Shown here: piece after piece, positions 26,998-37,339 of the stretch
How positions within the stretch are numbered: the stretch's first letter is position 1
How the letters are laid out: each line of letters opens with the position of its first letter
NCBI RefSeq assembly: GCF_002237555.1
Contig: NZ_CP022540.1
Location: 4,659,014 to 4,723,013, forward strand
Source: Antarctobacter heliothermus
GTDB lineage: Bacteria > Pseudomonadota > Alphaproteobacteria > Rhodobacterales > Rhodobacteraceae
Length of the DNA stretch: 64,000 nt
Direction: 5' to 3'
Translations under genes and position numbers: made by a program
Notes under the pieces: model-generated
Database searches by the model: none
Seen by the model: only the letters and a program-made list of their open reading frames with translations
What the model was told of the DNA's origin: nothing

Positions 26998-27177
26998 ATG
27001 TTTCGTCTAGCCAGTTTGCTCTATTCTCTGATTTCGACCAGCCTTGCCGGAACGATGGTCATTGGCGTTCTTGTGGCAGGCCATGGCACGCTTATGCCGA
27101 TCCTCATCGCGGCGGCGGTCGGTTTTGTCCTGGCCGCCCCTGTGTCGTGGCTTGTCGCGCGCCGAATCTACAACTGA
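26998..27177 (+). CDS. Small membrane protein (59 aa)
   Basis: The ATG at 26998 is preceded by AGGAGAG, a good ribosome-binding site. The product has two hydrophobic segments (about 5-28, [20 protein letters not shown], and 33-53, [20 protein letters not shown]) and a basic end (VARRIYN). Similar 59-62 residue proteins occur in Rhodobacterales, sometimes mislabelled as CTP synthetase; there is no enzymatic content here. The stop overlaps the end of the convergent phosphatase gene. Confidence 0.7.
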   Translation: MFRLASLLYSLISTSLAGTMVIGVLVAGHGTLMPILIAAAVGFVLAAPVSWLVARRIYN

Positions 27178-27620
27178 CGCAAAAGACCATCGGCACAGCG
27201 CTCGATCAGATCCAACGCGCCATCGAAGTCCCGTGTGAAATAGGGATCGGGCACCTCCGTCGCATCTTTGGTGTCGGCGAAATCTGTCATCAGTCGAATA
27301 CGCGCTCCGCCCGCCGCAGGCGCAAGGGTGTTCAGATCATCCAAATTCTGCGCGTCCATCGCCACGATCAGGTCAAAGCGATCGAAATCATCAGGGGTCA
27401 CCTGCCGGGCGCGCAGGTCCGACATGTCATAACCGCGCGCGCGTGCTGCATCCTGCATCGGACCAAAGGGCGGTTCGCCGTTGTGCCAGTTTCCGGTTCC
27501 GGCACTATCCAGCGTAACAAACACCCCCTGCGCATCCGCCTTGGCCCGCACGACGGCCTCGGCGGTCGGGGACCGGCAGATGTTGCCGAGACAGACAAAG
27601 AGGATACGGTGGGTCATCAT
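27168..27620 (-). CDS. Low-molecular-weight protein-tyrosine phosphatase
   Basis: A 150-residue LMW-PTP. The P-loop at the N-terminus is [16 protein letters not shown] (CX5R with catalytic Cys and Arg), and the general-acid loop is [10 protein letters not shown] with Asp in DPYF. It dephosphorylates phosphotyrosine in proteins and small aryl phosphates; in bacteria related enzymes often regulate exopolysaccharide or stress pathways. No tyrosine-kinase or exopolysaccharide gene is nearby, so its partner is not evident. Confidence 0.92.
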   Translation of the reverse strand: MMTHRILFVCLGNICRSPTAEAVVRAKADAQGVFVTLDSAGTGNWHNGEPPFGPMQDAARARGYDMSDLRARQVTPDDFDRFDLIVAMDAQNLDDLNTLAPAAGGARIRLMTDFADTKDATEVPDPYFTRDFDGALDLIERCADGLLRQL

Positions 27621-27662
27621 CTGGTCCTACCGATTGGGACACTTTTCAGCAAGGGAGCCGTG

Positions 27663-28379
27663 ATGACCGAAAAGATCGTCATACTGACTGGGGCGGGCCT
27701 GTCGGCGGAAAGCGGGCTGGGCACCTTTCGCGATGAAAGCGGGCTTTGGGCGCAGCACAGGATCGAGGACGTTGCCACACCAGAGGGCTTTTCCCGCAAT
27801 CCCGCCCTCGTCCACGCCTTTTACAACGCCCGCCGTCAGCAGGCCGCTACGGCCACGCCCAATGCCGCCCACGACGCGCTCGCGCGGCTTCAGAAAAAAT
27901 GACCCGGCGACGTCATCATTGTCACGCAAAACGTGGACGGGCTGCACGAAAAGGCCGGCGCAACTGCGATCCACATGCACGGAATTCTGACCGGAGCCCT
28001 GTGCGCCGCCTGCGATCATCGCTGGCCTGCCCCACCCGAAATGTCGCCACGGGACATGTGCCCCAACTGCCGCGCTCCCTCAGCACGCCCGGACATCGTC
28101 TGGTTCGGAGAGATGCCCTATCACATGGAAGAGATCGACAGCCACCTGCAGGACTGCGCAATCTTTGCCGCCATCGGAACTTCCGGCCAAGTCTATCCAG
28201 CGGCAGGATTCGTCGTCGAAGCCGCAAGGGCCGGGGCGGAGACGGTCGAACTCAATCTTGACCGCACTGAAATCTCGCGCGCTTTTGCCAGCCACCATAT
28301 CGGCCCCGCGACCGATATCGTACCGAACTGGGTCGACAGCCTTTTGACAGGCGGCGCGCGCCGCCTGCCGATTGTGTAG
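27663..28379 (+). pseudogene. cobB: NAD-dependent deacylase (CobB, SIR2 class III) with a premature stop
   Basis: The gene reads as a complete sirtuin except for an in-frame TGA at codon 80 (27900-27902) within AAAAAATGACCC. Before it: [18 protein letters not shown] and the helix [13 protein letters not shown]. After it, in the same frame: PGDVIIVTQNVDGLHEKAGA, HMHGILTG with the catalytic His, two zinc CxxC pairs (CAAC and CPNC), IVWFGEMP and FAAIGTSGQVYPAAGF. CobB removes acetyl or succinyl groups from lysines. The stop falls in a variable loop and nothing else is damaged, so the mutation is very recent, a sequencing error, or tolerated by readthrough. A downstream restart would lack the NAD-binding N-terminus. 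Confidence 0.85.
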
Positions 28380-28406
28380 GGCAGGACCGCATCCCGCCAT
28401 GGCAGC

Positions 28407-28880
28407 CTAGTTGCTGGCGCCCATGCCGTGGCCCATGTGGTGCATCGGTTTACGCTCCAGATCGACGGGGATGTCGACCACCATCTCACCTGCTTTCTCG
28501 AAGATCAGCGTGACGGCGACTGTCTTGCCCTGCTCCATGGGTCCGTTCAGGCCCATGAACATCACATGATCGCCTCCGCGCTGCAGCATGTGGGTGCCAC
28601 CGGCGGGCACGGCAAAGCCTTCTTCGACTTCCATCATGCGCATGACGCCCTCGCCCATGTCCTTGTGCGTGTGAAGTTCGACGCGCACTGCGACCTCGGA
28701 ACTTACGCCGATCAACCGATCATCCTCGGTGCCGGTGTTTTCGATCACCATAAAAGCGGCACCCGCCTTGGCCGTGGGGCCGGAACTGCGCGCATAAGGG
28801 TCCGTGATCACGATGTCGGCAAGAACAGGCGTGGCAAGGGCCAGCGCAACTGCGCCGACGAAAAGGGTCTTCAGGGTCAT
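28407..28880 (-). CDS. Periplasmic copper chaperone PCu(A)C
   Basis: A 157-residue exported protein. The signal peptide is MTLKTLFVGAVALALATPVLA, followed by DIVITDPYARSSGPTAKAGAAF, the start of the PCu(A)C cupredoxin-like domain. The Cu(I)-binding pattern is present: His-rich VELHTHKDMGEGVMRM and the GGTHMLQRGGDHVMFMGL segment, i.e. H(M)X10-ish MX21HXM. The tail HHMGHGMG adds further ligands. It delivers copper to cytochrome oxidase CuA. I chose the ATG at 28880; the longer frame is not coding. A DUF2946-like gene lies just upstream on the same strand. Confidence 0.9.
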   Translation of the reverse strand: MTLKTLFVGAVALALATPVLADIVITDPYARSSGPTAKAGAAFMVIENTGTEDDRLIGVSSEVAVRVELHTHKDMGEGVMRMMEVEEGFAVPAGGTHMLQRGGDHVMFMGLNGPMEQGKTVAVTLIFEKAGEMVVDIPVDLERKPMHHMGHGMGASN

Positions 28881-28924
28881 TTTGGTATCCTCGGGTTTCT
28901 CTGTCAGATTGTTAAAACACGTTG

Positions 28925-29275
28925 TCAGAGAAAAACCGGCGGCCCACGGGCGCACGCAGAGATCGAGACCAGCGAACCGCTTAACTGAGGTGGCGCATCC
29001 CACAACACCGCTTGCCAGACGACATCGCGCACTCTCGGCGGCAGGGCCTCGCCCGATTCGACAAACAGCGCCAGAGCGGCATCGGGGCAGAGATGCTGTA
29101 CCTGCATCGGCTGCCCGTGCGCGTCTACCAACACGGTCGACACGGTCAGACCACGGCAGATCACCATCGTGCCCGCCGGCCCCGCCTGACCGCGTGCAAA
29201 GGCAGCCGACTGGCTGGTCACGGCCAGAACGACCGCCAGCACAATACCAAAGAGAGATCGCAATCGCTGCTTCAT
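28925..29275 (-). CDS. DUF2946-like exported protein
   Basis: A 116-residue protein with a signal peptide (MKQRLRSLFGIVLAVVLAVT, cleavage near AFARG). The mature part has MVICRGLTVSTVLVDAHGQP followed by QHLCPDAALAL, resembling DUF2946-type proteins often found near copper or TonB-linked metal genes. Two Cys in this stretch and one near the C-terminus (SISACARG) may form disulfides or bind metal. It lies 44 bp upstream of the PCu(A)C gene on the same strand, suggesting a shared role in periplasmic copper handling. Confidence 0.65.
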   Translation of the reverse strand: MKQRLRSLFGIVLAVVLAVTSQSAAFARGQAGPAGTMVICRGLTVSTVLVDAHGQPMQVQHLCPDAALALFVESGEALPPRVRDVVWQAVLWDAPPQLSGSLVSISACARGPPVFL

Positions 29276-29313
29276 CCGCTCGATATATTGGCATTGTCAG
29301 ATGTGACCAAAGC

Positions 29314-29352
29314 GACAAAAGGAAACAGCCCCGCACCGGTTGGTGCGAGGCT
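29314..29352 (-). terminator. Rho-independent terminator of rpmB
   Basis: On the minus strand, 27 bases after the rpmB stop, an 11-bp stem AGCCTCGCACC pairs with GGTGCGGGGCT around an AACC loop, with one G-T wobble, followed by the T-rich run GTTTCCTTTTGT. This is the clearest intrinsic terminator in the window. Confidence 0.8.
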
Positions 29353-29379
29353 GCTTTCACTGTCCATCGCCAGATAGCT

Positions 29380-29667
29380 TCAGGCGTCGGCCTGTGCTGT
29401 CTTGATCTCTTTTTTGACCTTCAGGGCGCGATCCGAAAGCTCGGTATCTTTCGCCTTGGCCAGAAACTTGTCCAGACCACCACGGTGGTCGACCGAGCGC
29501 AAAGCATGCGCAGAAATACGCAACTTGACGCCACGGCCCAAAGTCTCGGACTGGAGGGTCACGTCGTTCAGGTTCGGCAGAAAACGGCGCCGGGTCCTGT
29601 TGTTGGCGTGGCTCACATTGTTGCCCACCATGGGGCCTTTGCCGGTCAGTTCGCACACACGCGACAT
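29380..29667 (-). CDS. rpmB: 50S ribosomal protein L28
   Basis: A 95-residue protein starting [20 protein letters not shown] with [14 protein letters not shown], the standard L28 sequence. It is a component of the large ribosomal subunit. I chose the ATG at 29667, since the frame further upstream encodes nothing typical. The gene is followed by a strong hairpin terminator and so is monocistronic, as usual. The non-zinc form (no CxxC pairs) is present. Confidence 0.95.
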   Translation of the reverse strand: MSRVCELTGKGPMVGNNVSHANNRTRRRFLPNLNDVTLQSETLGRGVKLRISAHALRSVDHRGGLDKFLAKAKDTELSDRALKVKKEIKTAQADA

Positions 29668-29908
29668 CGGTTCGTCCTCATCCACTGGTGGCAAGGCCTC
29701 TGCCCCGCCGATCTCATCCGAGCAGGGAGGAGGATCCGCCCTGCAAATATCAAAAGGCGCCGCCCGTTTGCTGGATCGGGGGGCGCCCGGAATCTGGTTC
29801 GACGGTGCATATGCAGATGCGCAGGCTTCGTCAAGGGCCTGTTGCGATTCATCAAACACAGACACGCGACTTGGCGGCCCCGGCCCCTCCCGTATTGCGA
29901 TGCCTCGG

Positions 29909-30889
29909 TCAGTCCATCTGCAGATGATCGCGCAACAATTCCTCTGCCGCCGCCGTCGGCGTCAGATCACCAGCCTCGACCTGACGTGCCAATGCCGCCA
30001 TCGCCCCTCTCACGGGCTCACGCGATAGTCGCGCCAACAGCCGCTCCCGCACCTCTGCTTCGAACCAGAATCGCGCTTGTTCCGCGCGCCGGGCCGCAAA
30101 ATGCCCAGTCTCGCGCCGCCACTTCTCAAGGGACTGCATCTCGTCCCAGGCCTTTGCCAACCCGGTATCCTCCAGCGCCGATACGGTCATCGCCTTGGGA
30201 AAGCCCTCTGGGTCCTGCGGACGTTTGCGCAAAAGACGCAGCGCCCCGGCATAGTCGGCGCAGGTCCGCAGCGCCGTCGCCTTCAGATCCCCGTCCGCCT
30301 TGTTGACCAGCAGAATGTCGGCCATCTCCATGATGCCACGTTTGACGCCTTGCAATTCATCGCCCCCCGCAGGTGCCAGCAGCAGCAGGAACAGATCCGA
30401 CATTTCGGCCACCATAGTTTCGGACTGACCAACCCCCACGGTCTCAATCAGCACAACGTCGAATCCCGCAGCCTCGCACAGGTCTGTCGCTTCACGCGTA
30501 CGCCGCGCCACCCCGCCCAGTTGGGTTTGCGACGGGGACGGCCGGATAAAGGCATTGCGATCCCGCGACAGTCGCTCCATGCGCGTCTTGTCCCCCAGGA
30601 TCGACCCACCGGACCGGGCGGACGAAGGATCGACCGCCAACACCGCAACCTTCAATCCTTGCCCTGTCAACATCAGGCCAAATGTCTCAATAAAAGTGGA
30701 CTTGCCAACGCCCGGCGTCCCCGACATCCCCACGCGCAGGGCTTCGCGGCCATGACCTTTCAAACTCTCCAACAAAAGGAGCGCCTGCTCACGGTGATCC
30801 GCGCGCCCGCTTTCCACCAGCGTGATCGCCCGGGCTAGCGCCCGCCGTTCGCCCGCAAGGATGCGGGTCTTGAGGTCGTGAATATCCAT
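29909..30889 (-). CDS. meaB: Methylmalonyl-CoA mutase-associated GTPase MeaB
   Basis: A 326-residue G3E GTPase of the MeaB/ArgK family. The Walker A is [18 protein letters not shown], then [22 protein letters not shown], and [12 protein letters not shown] (switch region) and LLVNKADGD (base specificity). MeaB protects and reloads adenosylcobalamin-dependent methylmalonyl-CoA or ethylmalonyl-CoA mutase. The mutase gene itself is not in the window. The C-terminal dimerisation arm (about 265-320) is complete. Confidence 0.93.
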   Translation of the reverse strand: MDIHDLKTRILAGERRALARAITLVESGRADHREQALLLLESLKGHGREALRVGMSGTPGVGKSTFIETFGLMLTGQGLKVAVLAVDPSSARSGGSILGDKTRMERLSRDRNAFIRPSPSQTQLGGVARRTREATDLCEAAGFDVVLIETVGVGQSETMVAEMSDLFLLLLAPAGGDELQGVKRGIMEMADILLVNKADGDLKATALRTCADYAGALRLLRKRPQDPEGFPKAMTVSALEDTGLAKAWDEMQSLEKWRRETGHFAARRAEQARFWFEAEVRERLLARLSREPVRGAMAALARQVEAGDLTPTAAAEELLRDHLQMD

Positions 30890-31044
30890 CTCTGTTTCTT
30901 CCCGCGCACATCAGTAAAAGTCCAGACCACGCCGCAGCTTCTTCTGTCCTGAAATATCCCGGGGGAGTCGACCGAAGGGAGACGGGGGCAGCGCCCCTTT
31001 GCCATCACTGGCCAAAGGCCCGTCCCATCGGCTAAAGCGGCCCC

Positions 31045-33504
31045 ATGACACGCCTCCCCATCGAAGACGCCCTGCCGGACCTGATAGCCGCCCTGCGCAG
31101 CCGAGGTCGCGCCGTCCTGCAGGCGCCGCCTGGTGCCGGCAAGACAACCCGCGTCCCGCTTGCCTTGCTTGACGCGGGCCTGACCAAGGGCCGCATCGTC
31201 ATGCTGGAACCCCGCCGCCTTGCCGCGCGCGCCGCCGCGCAGCGCCTTTCCGAACAACTGGGCGAATCTCCCGGAGAAACTGTCGGCTACCGAATCCGGG
31301 GCGAATCCAACGTATCGAAACGCACCCGCATTGAGGTGGTGACCGAAGGGATCCTGACCCGCATGATCCAGTCCGACCCGGAACTGACCGGGATCGGAGC
31401 GGTGCTGTTTGACGAGTTCCACGAACGATCGCTGAATGCCGACTTCGGCCTCGCGCTGTGCCTCGAAATCGCGGACGCCCTGCGCGACGACCTCATCCTC
31501 GTCGCCATGTCCGCAACACTGGACGCGCAGCCCGTGGCGGATCTGATGCAGGCCCCAGTAATCACCTCTCAGGGCCGCGCCTTTCCGGTCGAAACCCGGT
31601 GGCTGCCGCAGCCCCTGCCAAAACGCACCCGGTTCGACACGGCGCTGGCCGATCTGATTCTTCAGGCGCATCAGGAAACCACAGGCGGCATTCTGGCTTT
31701 CCTTCCGGGCGAGGGCGAGATCCGCCGAACCGAGGCGCTGCTGAAACCGCGCCTGCCGCCGGACACCCACCTGCGCCCGCTCTTCGGCGCCATGGATCTT
31801 TCGGCGCAACGCGCGGCCATCCGTCCAGAACAAGCCGGCCGGAAACTGGTGCTTGCCACATCTATCGCCGAAACGTCGCTTACGATTGAGGACATTCGCG
31901 TCGTCGTCGACGGCGGCAAGGCCCGCCGTGCGCGGTTCGATCCCGGGTCCGGCATGTCACGGCTGGTGACCGAACGTGTCACCCGCGCCGAGGCGACCCA
32001 GCGCGCAGGGCGTGCAGGCCGCATTGCCCCCGGCACGGCATATCGACTTTGGACAAAAGGTGAAGAAGGGTCTCTAAGCCCCTTTCCACCGGCGGAAATC
32101 GAGAATGCGGACCTTGCCGGTCTCATGCTTGAAATCGCCCTTTGGGGCGCTGATCCGACACAATTGCCCTTTCTGACGCCCCCGCCGGAACGCGCCTGCA
32201 CCGAGGCTCAGGCGCTGCTGCAAATGTTGGGCGCATTGGATGCAGAAAAGCGGATCACGGCCCACGGACGCGCCCTTTCCAGACTTCCGCTCCATCCAAG
32301 ACTTGCACATATGTTGACTCTTGGCGGCCGCGAGGCTGTCAATTTGGCCGCCCTATTGTCCGATCGCGATCCACTCACAGGAGCGACCTCGGATCTTTCA
32401 CTTCGGCTCGATGCCCTGCGCGATACACATGGGTTTTCGCGGCGTCGTCCCGAACAAATCAACCGCGCCGCGCTGGAACGGATCAAGACAGAGGCCAAGC
32501 GCCTCACCAAAAGCATGAGGCGCGCACCTGAGCGCCCTGAGCCAAAAGAGAATTTTACCGCCGCCGAAATGGCGGCTCTGGCCTATCCCGACCGGATCGG
32601 CCTGCGACGCTCTGGTGACAGCGCCCGTTACCAGATGTCCGGCGGCAAAGGCGCGGTCATGGAGGATCACGATCCACTGGCCAAAGAGCGGTTGATCGTC
32701 GTTACCGACACGGACGGCAACCCGCGAGAAGCAAAGATCCGACAGGCCGTTGCAATCTCCCTTGCTGAAATCCGCACACTGTTCAACGAACGGATCATCT
32801 GGACCAACCTGTGTGAATGGTCGAAACGTGATCGCCGTGTCATCGCGCGGCAACAGGAACGGTTGGGGGCAATCGCGCTGGACGACCGCATCTGGAAAGA
32901 CGCCCCCGACACCGCACTTGCCCGCGCCATGCTCGATGGCGTTCGCGACCTTGGCATCACACTGTCGGACGCCGAACGCCGGTTTACCGCCCGCGTGGCA
33001 TTGGCGCGGGACGCCGGACAAGATTTGCCAGACATGTCCCCGGAGGCGCTGCTGGACACCATCGAAACTTGGTTGTTGCCCTACCTGTCGGGCGTGCGCA
33101 GCGCGGCAGACTGGAAGCGGCTGGATCTGCTGCCCGCACTGCGCGCCATGCTGGATTGGAACCAGTTGCAGTCATTGGACACCGCCACGCCCGCTCATTT
33201 CACCACACCTCTTGGTCGCCAGATCCCGATCGACTATTCAGGCGATCATCCGGAAATCAGTCTGCGCTTGCAGGAACTCCTGGGACAAAAGACGCATCCG
33301 ATGGTGGGCCGGACGCCACTAAAGGTGACCCTGTTGTCCCCCGCCCAGCGCCCGGTCCAGACAACGATGGATCTACCCGGTTTCTGGTCCGGCTCTTATG
33401 CGGATGTGCGCAAGGACATGCGCGCGCGTTATCCCCGGCACCTCTGGCCAGAAGACCCGACACAGGCGGACCCCACGCTGCGGGCTAAGCCACGCGGCAC
33501 CTGA
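31045..33504 (+). CDS. hrpB: ATP-dependent helicase HrpB
   Basis: An 819-residue DEAH-box helicase. Motif I is APPGAGKTTRVPLALL, motif II is LFDEFHERSLNADFG, motif III is MSATLDAQPV, and motif VI is TQRAGRAGRIAPGTAYRLW. The C-terminal HrpB-specific region (about 680-800) ends with PGFWSGSYADVRKDMRARYP, the conserved HrpB tail. It is an RNA/DNA helicase of unclear physiological target. Length matches the family (about 810-850 aa). Transcription is divergent from meaB, 155 bp apart. Confidence 0.94.
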   Translation: MTRLPIEDALPDLIAALRSRGRAVLQAPPGAGKTTRVPLALLDAGLTKGRIVMLEPRRLAARAAAQRLSEQLGESPGETVGYRIRGESNVSKRTRIEVVTEGILTRMIQSDPELTGIGAVLFDEFHERSLNADFGLALCLEIADALRDDLILVAMSATLDAQPVADLMQAPVITSQGRAFPVETRWLPQPLPKRTRFDTALADLILQAHQETTGGILAFLPGEGEIRRTEALLKPRLPPDTHLRPLFGAMDLSAQRAAIRPEQAGRKLVLATSIAETSLTIEDIRVVVDGGKARRARFDPGSGMSRLVTERVTRAEATQRAGRAGRIAPGTAYRLWTKGEEGSLSPFPPAEIENADLAGLMLEIALWGADPTQLPFLTPPPERACTEAQALLQMLGALDAEKRITAHGRALSRLPLHPRLAHMLTLGGREAVNLAALLSDRDPLTGATSDLSLRLDALRDTHGFSRRRPEQINRAALERIKTEAKRLTKSMRRAPERPEPKENFTAAEMAALAYPDRIGLRRSGDSARYQMSGGKGAVMEDHDPLAKERLIVVTDTDGNPREAKIRQAVAISLAEIRTLFNERIIWTNLCEWSKRDRRVIARQQERLGAIALDDRIWKDAPDTALARAMLDGVRDLGITLSDAERRFTARVALARDAGQDLPDMSPEALLDTIETWLLPYLSGVRSAADWKRLDLLPALRAMLDWNQLQSLDTATPAHFTTPLGRQIPIDYSGDHPEISLRLQELLGQKTHPMVGRTPLKVTLLSPAQRPVQTTMDLPGFWSGSYADVRKDMRARYPRHLWPEDPTQADPTLRAKPRGT

Positions 33505-33897
33505 CCCCCAACCGCGTACCTGCTGACCGCGAAGTATGGTGCTCTTTCTCGATCAAAGAGATGCCGTGCTTTTGGTGCATAATGCCTGCGGGGCAGTCAC
33601 CTGACAGATGAGCGGCGCGCCTATGTTTTTGCAATGCTGGCATTGATGCGCGTGTCAACGCCAGAACCAGTTGGCCATTTTGCTGAATCTTGATCGGGAC
33701 CACCTGCGACGCCACCCAGCCCACGCCCGGCGGGCATGGGCGGGTCGTGACCATCTGTAAGGAATGCGGTCTCAGCGCAAAGCGCATTTTCCCGGCTCAG
33801 CCACTGCCCTCCAGACCGCAGGTCAACGCCGCAGCGAGGCTGGAGCCTTGTAGCTGACGTGCGCAGGCGCGGCGTGAATGCTCGCCGTTTTGGCCCC
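33505..33897. other. Gap between hrpB and argF with no secure gene
   Basis: A minus-strand open frame of 100 codons (33485-33787, starting MRFALRPHSLQMVTTRPCPP) covers most of this space and overlaps the end of hrpB by 20 bp. Its composition is unlike a typical soluble protein, no family is recognised and no clear ribosome-binding site precedes it, so I do not call it as a gene. No tRNA or clear terminator is visible. Confidence 0.4.
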
Positions 33898-34824
33898 TTA
33901 GACGTCCAGACACCAACGCATGATTGCCTTCTGGGCGTGCAGACGGTTCTCTGCCTCGTCCCAAATCACAGAGTTCGGGCCGTCCATGACTTCGGACGTC
34001 ACCTCTTCTTCGCGGTGCGCGGGCAGGCAATGCATGAAAACAGCGTCAGGTTTGGCCGCTTCCATCAACCGGGCATTTACCTGGTAGGGGCGTAGCATGT
34101 TGTGCCGCCTCTCGCGTGAGCTTTGGGCATCATGCATCGACACCCAGGTGTCGGTGACGATCAGATCCGCGCCCTCGACCGCCTTGATCGCATCGCGTTC
34201 GATGGTGATCGTGCGACCCTCATTGCGCGCCCAACCCACGGATTCCATTTCGGGGTCCAATTGCACCGGACCCGAAAAGGTCAGGTCAAAGCCGAACTGC
34301 CCAGCCGCGTGCAGGAAAGAGGTGCAGACGTTGTTGCCATCACCGCACCAGACCACCTTCTTTCCGGCAATCGGGCCGCGATGTTCCTCAAACGTTTGAA
34401 TGTCCGCCATGATCTGACAGGGATGTGACCGGTCTGTCAGCCCATTGATCACCGGCACGCTGGCGTATTCGGACATCTCATCCAAAACCGACTCGTCAAA
34501 CGTCCGGATCATGATCAGATCAACATAGCGCGACAACACGCGGGCCGTGTCGGCAATGGTCTCGCCATGGCCCAGCTGCATTTCGTTGCCTGACAACACC
34601 ATGCTTTGCCCGCCCAACTGGCGCACGCCCACATCAAACGAAACCCGGGTTCGGGTCGACGGTTTTTCAAAGATCAGGGCCACCATCCGACCGGCCAGCG
34701 GCTGTTCGTCGTCGGGGGCCGCCTTGGGGCGGCCCTGACGGGCGGATTTCATTGCCTTGGCACTATCAATAATGGACCGCAGTTCGGCCTTGTCAGTCTT
34801 GTGAATGTCCAGAAAGTGATTCAT
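33898..34824 (-). CDS. argF: Ornithine carbamoyltransferase
   Basis: A 308-residue enzyme converting ornithine and carbamoyl phosphate to citrulline in arginine synthesis. The carbamoyl-phosphate loop is [11 protein letters not shown], followed by [17 protein letters not shown] (HPCQ), and the ornithine-binding Cys loop is [13 protein letters not shown]. The ATG at 34824 ([12 protein letters not shown]) is preceded by a purine-rich AAAGAAGAAAAA. It follows argD by 88 bp on the same strand, so argD-argF form an operon. Confidence 0.95.
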   Translation of the reverse strand: MNHFLDIHKTDKAELRSIIDSAKAMKSARQGRPKAAPDDEQPLAGRMVALIFEKPSTRTRVSFDVGVRQLGGQSMVLSGNEMQLGHGETIADTARVLSRYVDLIMIRTFDESVLDEMSEYASVPVINGLTDRSHPCQIMADIQTFEEHRGPIAGKKVVWCGDGNNVCTSFLHAAGQFGFDLTFSGPVQLDPEMESVGWARNEGRTITIERDAIKAVEGADLIVTDTWVSMHDAQSSRERRHNMLRPYQVNARLMEAAKPDAVFMHCLPAHREEEVTSEVMDGPNSVIWDEAENRLHAQKAIMRWCLDV

Positions 34825-34912
34825 CGCGTTTTTCTTCTTTTTTGGCGGGGATGGGGGCACTGCCCCGTCGCCTGACGGCGTCTCCCCGTAGATAATTCAG
34901 GCCTGAAAACAC

Positions 34913-36094
34913 TCAGGCAGGTTGATTTTCCAGCGCAGTGGCGGCGGCGTCGAGGCGGTTGAACGCCTCTTGGATCTCATCTTCGGTGATGTTCAGCGGC
35001 GGCAACAGGCGCACGATATTGTCTGCCGCCGGAACGGTAATCACCTCAGCGGCATATCCCGCCTTGACCACATCCGCAGCCGGCAGTTTGGACTTGAGGC
35101 CCAGCATCATGCCGTAGCCGCGGACGCCCTCAAAGACAGTCGGATGCGCCGCGATCAAACCCTCCATCTTTTGCCGCAGCAGACCGGCGCGCGCTCGCAC
35201 ATCGTCGAGAAAGTCAGGGTCTGCCACGACGTCCAGCACCGCTTTGCCCACCGCACAGCCCAGCGGGTTGCCGCCATAGGTCGACCCGTGTGTACCCGCA
35301 ACCATGCCACATGCGGCGTCTTCCGTGGCTAGCACGGCCCCCAGAGGAAAGCCGCCGCCGATGCCCTTGGCAATCATCATGATATCAGGCGTGACACCTG
35401 CCCATTCATGCGCAAACAGCCGCCCTGTGCGGCCCACGCCGCATTGAACTTCATCCAGAATCAGCAGCAGGCCTTTTTCGTCGCACAACTCGCGTAGCCC
35501 TTTCAGGCATTGGTCAGGCAACGTGCGGATGCCTCCCTCGCCCTGCACCGGCTCAATCAGGATCGCGCCGGTGGTGTCGTCAATCGCCGCATGCAGCGCG
35601 TCGTGATCGCCCCACGGCAGCGTCTTGAACCCAGCCAGCACCGGACCAAAGCCCTTGACCATCTTGTCGGCCCCCGAGGCCGCGATGGCGGCGGACGAGC
35701 GACCGTGGAAACAGCCCTCAAAGGTCAGGATGCCGGTCTTTTCCGGGTGACCCTTTTCGTACCAGTATTTGCGCGCCATTTTGACCGCCAGCTCACAGGC
35801 TTCAGTCCCCGAGTTGGTGAAAAACACCGTATCGGCAAATGTCGTCTCGACCAGTTTATCTGCCAGCGCCTGCTGTTGCGGGATCTCGTACAGGTTGGAC
35901 ACATGCCACAGTTTGTTCGCCTGCTCGGTCAGTGCCGCCACCAGTGGCGGATGCGCATGGCCCAGCACGTTCACCGCGATACCGGACCCAAGGTCCAGAA
36001 AACGTCGGCCGTCCTCCTCGAACAGCCAGCAGCCTTCGCCCTTTACGAAATGCAGGGGCGCGCGGTTGTAGGTCGGCAGAACGGAGGGGATCAT
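34913..36094 (-). CDS. argD: Acetylornithine aminotransferase
   Basis: A 393-residue class-III PLP aminotransferase. The region [18 protein letters not shown] binds the PLP phosphate, [21 protein letters not shown] contains the Asp that contacts the pyridine nitrogen, and the Schiff-base Lys is in [15 protein letters not shown]. It converts N-acetylglutamate semialdehyde to N-acetylornithine. I chose the ATG at 36094 ([13 protein letters not shown]), the usual family start. argF lies downstream on the same strand. Confidence 0.94.
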   Translation of the reverse strand: MIPSVLPTYNRAPLHFVKGEGCWLFEEDGRRFLDLGSGIAVNVLGHAHPPLVAALTEQANKLWHVSNLYEIPQQQALADKLVETTFADTVFFTNSGTEACELAVKMARKYWYEKGHPEKTGILTFEGCFHGRSSAAIAASGADKMVKGFGPVLAGFKTLPWGDHDALHAAIDDTTGAILIEPVQGEGGIRTLPDQCLKGLRELCDEKGLLLILDEVQCGVGRTGRLFAHEWAGVTPDIMMIAKGIGGGFPLGAVLATEDAACGMVAGTHGSTYGGNPLGCAVGKAVLDVVADPDFLDDVRARAGLLRQKMEGLIAAHPTVFEGVRGYGMMLGLKSKLPAADVVKAGYAAEVITVPAADNIVRLLPPLNITEDEIQEAFNRLDAAATALENQPA

Positions 36095-36344
36095 ATCGCT
36101 GTCCTCAGGGGGATTAGAGGCCCGATTGGTGGCAAGCGCCTTGGGCCGAGTCAAGTTGTAAGGGGATAATGATGCAATGGGAGTGCCCGCGCCACACAGG
36201 GCGCGAGGAGATCAAGAGGAATTATCCTCGTCGGATCTGGACCATTGTCATCATGTCCCTGCACATACAGCATTTCTGCCACCGTGCAAGCGCTCCCATT
36301 CCTGAGCCATTGCGCGGTACGACGCGCGCCGCTAGCGTCAGGCC

Positions 36345-37325
36345 ATGACAGCGCCCCTCATCGACAATCTCCAGTACTGCAACTTCTCTGAAAAAGTCTT
36401 CCGCCAGTTGCGCGCCGGCGGGGTGGACGCGATCCACGTCACCATCGCCTACCACGAAAGCTTTCGGGAAATGGTGGCAAACCTTGAACGCTGGAACCGC
36501 TGGTTTGAACGGTTCCCCGAGCTGATCCTCCGCGGCACAGAGGCGCACCATGTCCGCGAGGCGCAAGAGACAAAGCGCACCGCCGTCTTCTTTGGCTTTC
36601 AGAACCCCTCGCCTATCGAGGACGACATCGGACTGGTCGAGATCGCGCACCAGTTGGGCGTGCGGTTCATGCAGCTGACGTACAACAACCAGTCTCTGCT
36701 GGCGACGGGCTGCTATGAGGAAGAGGACACTGGCCTAACGCGGATGGGCCGCGCCGTGGTGACGGAAATGAACCGCGTTGGTCTGGTCATCGACATGAGC
36801 CATTCGGCAGAGCGATCCACGCTAGAGACGATCGACCATGCAACCCGCCCCATTGCCATCACCCATGCCAACCCCGACTGGTGGCATCCCGCGTTGCGCA
36901 ACAAATCCGATGAGGTGCTGCGCGCGCTGACCAATTCCGGCGGGATGCTGGGCTTTTCCCTATACCCGCACCACCTCGCAGGCGGCACCAATTGCACCCT
37001 CACCAGCTTTTGCGAGATGGTGGCAGAGGCGGCGGACCGTTACGGCGCCGAAAACCTTGGGATCGGCAGCGACCTGTGTCAGGACCAGCCCGACAGCGTG
37101 GTCGAATGGATGCGCGTCGGGCGTTGGACCAAGGACATCGAGTATGGCGAAGGGTCCGCATCTGCCCCCGGCTTCCCACCGATGCCCGACTGGTTTCAGG
37201 ACAACCGTGACTGGGACAACATACGGGACGGACTGCGCGACGTCGGCTTTTCGCGGGGCGAGACCGAGGGCATTCTGGGCGGCAACTGGTTGCGATTTTA
37301 TGAGACGGGTTTCGGACCAGCCTGA
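36345..37325 (+). CDS. M19-family (renal dipeptidase-like) protein with altered metal site
   Basis: A 326-residue protein of the membrane-dipeptidase (M19) fold. The second-half metal and active-site residues are present: [33 protein letters not shown] and [14 protein letters not shown]. The N-terminal metal motif that is DGHxD in active enzymes is [12 protein letters not shown], with no His, and the bridging Glu position reads FFGFQNPSP instead of the usual E-G. It should therefore have reduced zinc binding or a different reaction. It is followed 14 bases later by a zinc alcohol dehydrogenase, so both may serve one catabolic pathway. There is no signal peptide. Confidence 0.75.
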   Translation: MTAPLIDNLQYCNFSEKVFRQLRAGGVDAIHVTIAYHESFREMVANLERWNRWFERFPELILRGTEAHHVREAQETKRTAVFFGFQNPSPIEDDIGLVEIAHQLGVRFMQLTYNNQSLLATGCYEEEDTGLTRMGRAVVTEMNRVGLVIDMSHSAERSTLETIDHATRPIAITHANPDWWHPALRNKSDEVLRALTNSGGMLGFSLYPHHLAGGTNCTLTSFCEMVAEAADRYGAENLGIGSDLCQDQPDSVVEWMRVGRWTKDIEYGEGSASAPGFPPMPDWFQDNRDWDNIRDGLRDVGFSRGETEGILGGNWLRFYETGFGPA

Positions 37326-37339
37326 GGATAGGAGCCACG

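Noticed and set aside
27897..27902. TGA in cobB as a selenocysteine codon
   Set aside because: It lies in a variable loop where no Cys or Sec is conserved in sirtuins, and no SECIS-like hairpin follows.
33485..33787. 100-codon minus-strand open frame in the hrpB-argF gap
   Set aside because: No family, no ribosome-binding site, overlaps the hrpB end, and its amino-acid content is untypical; kept only as a remark.
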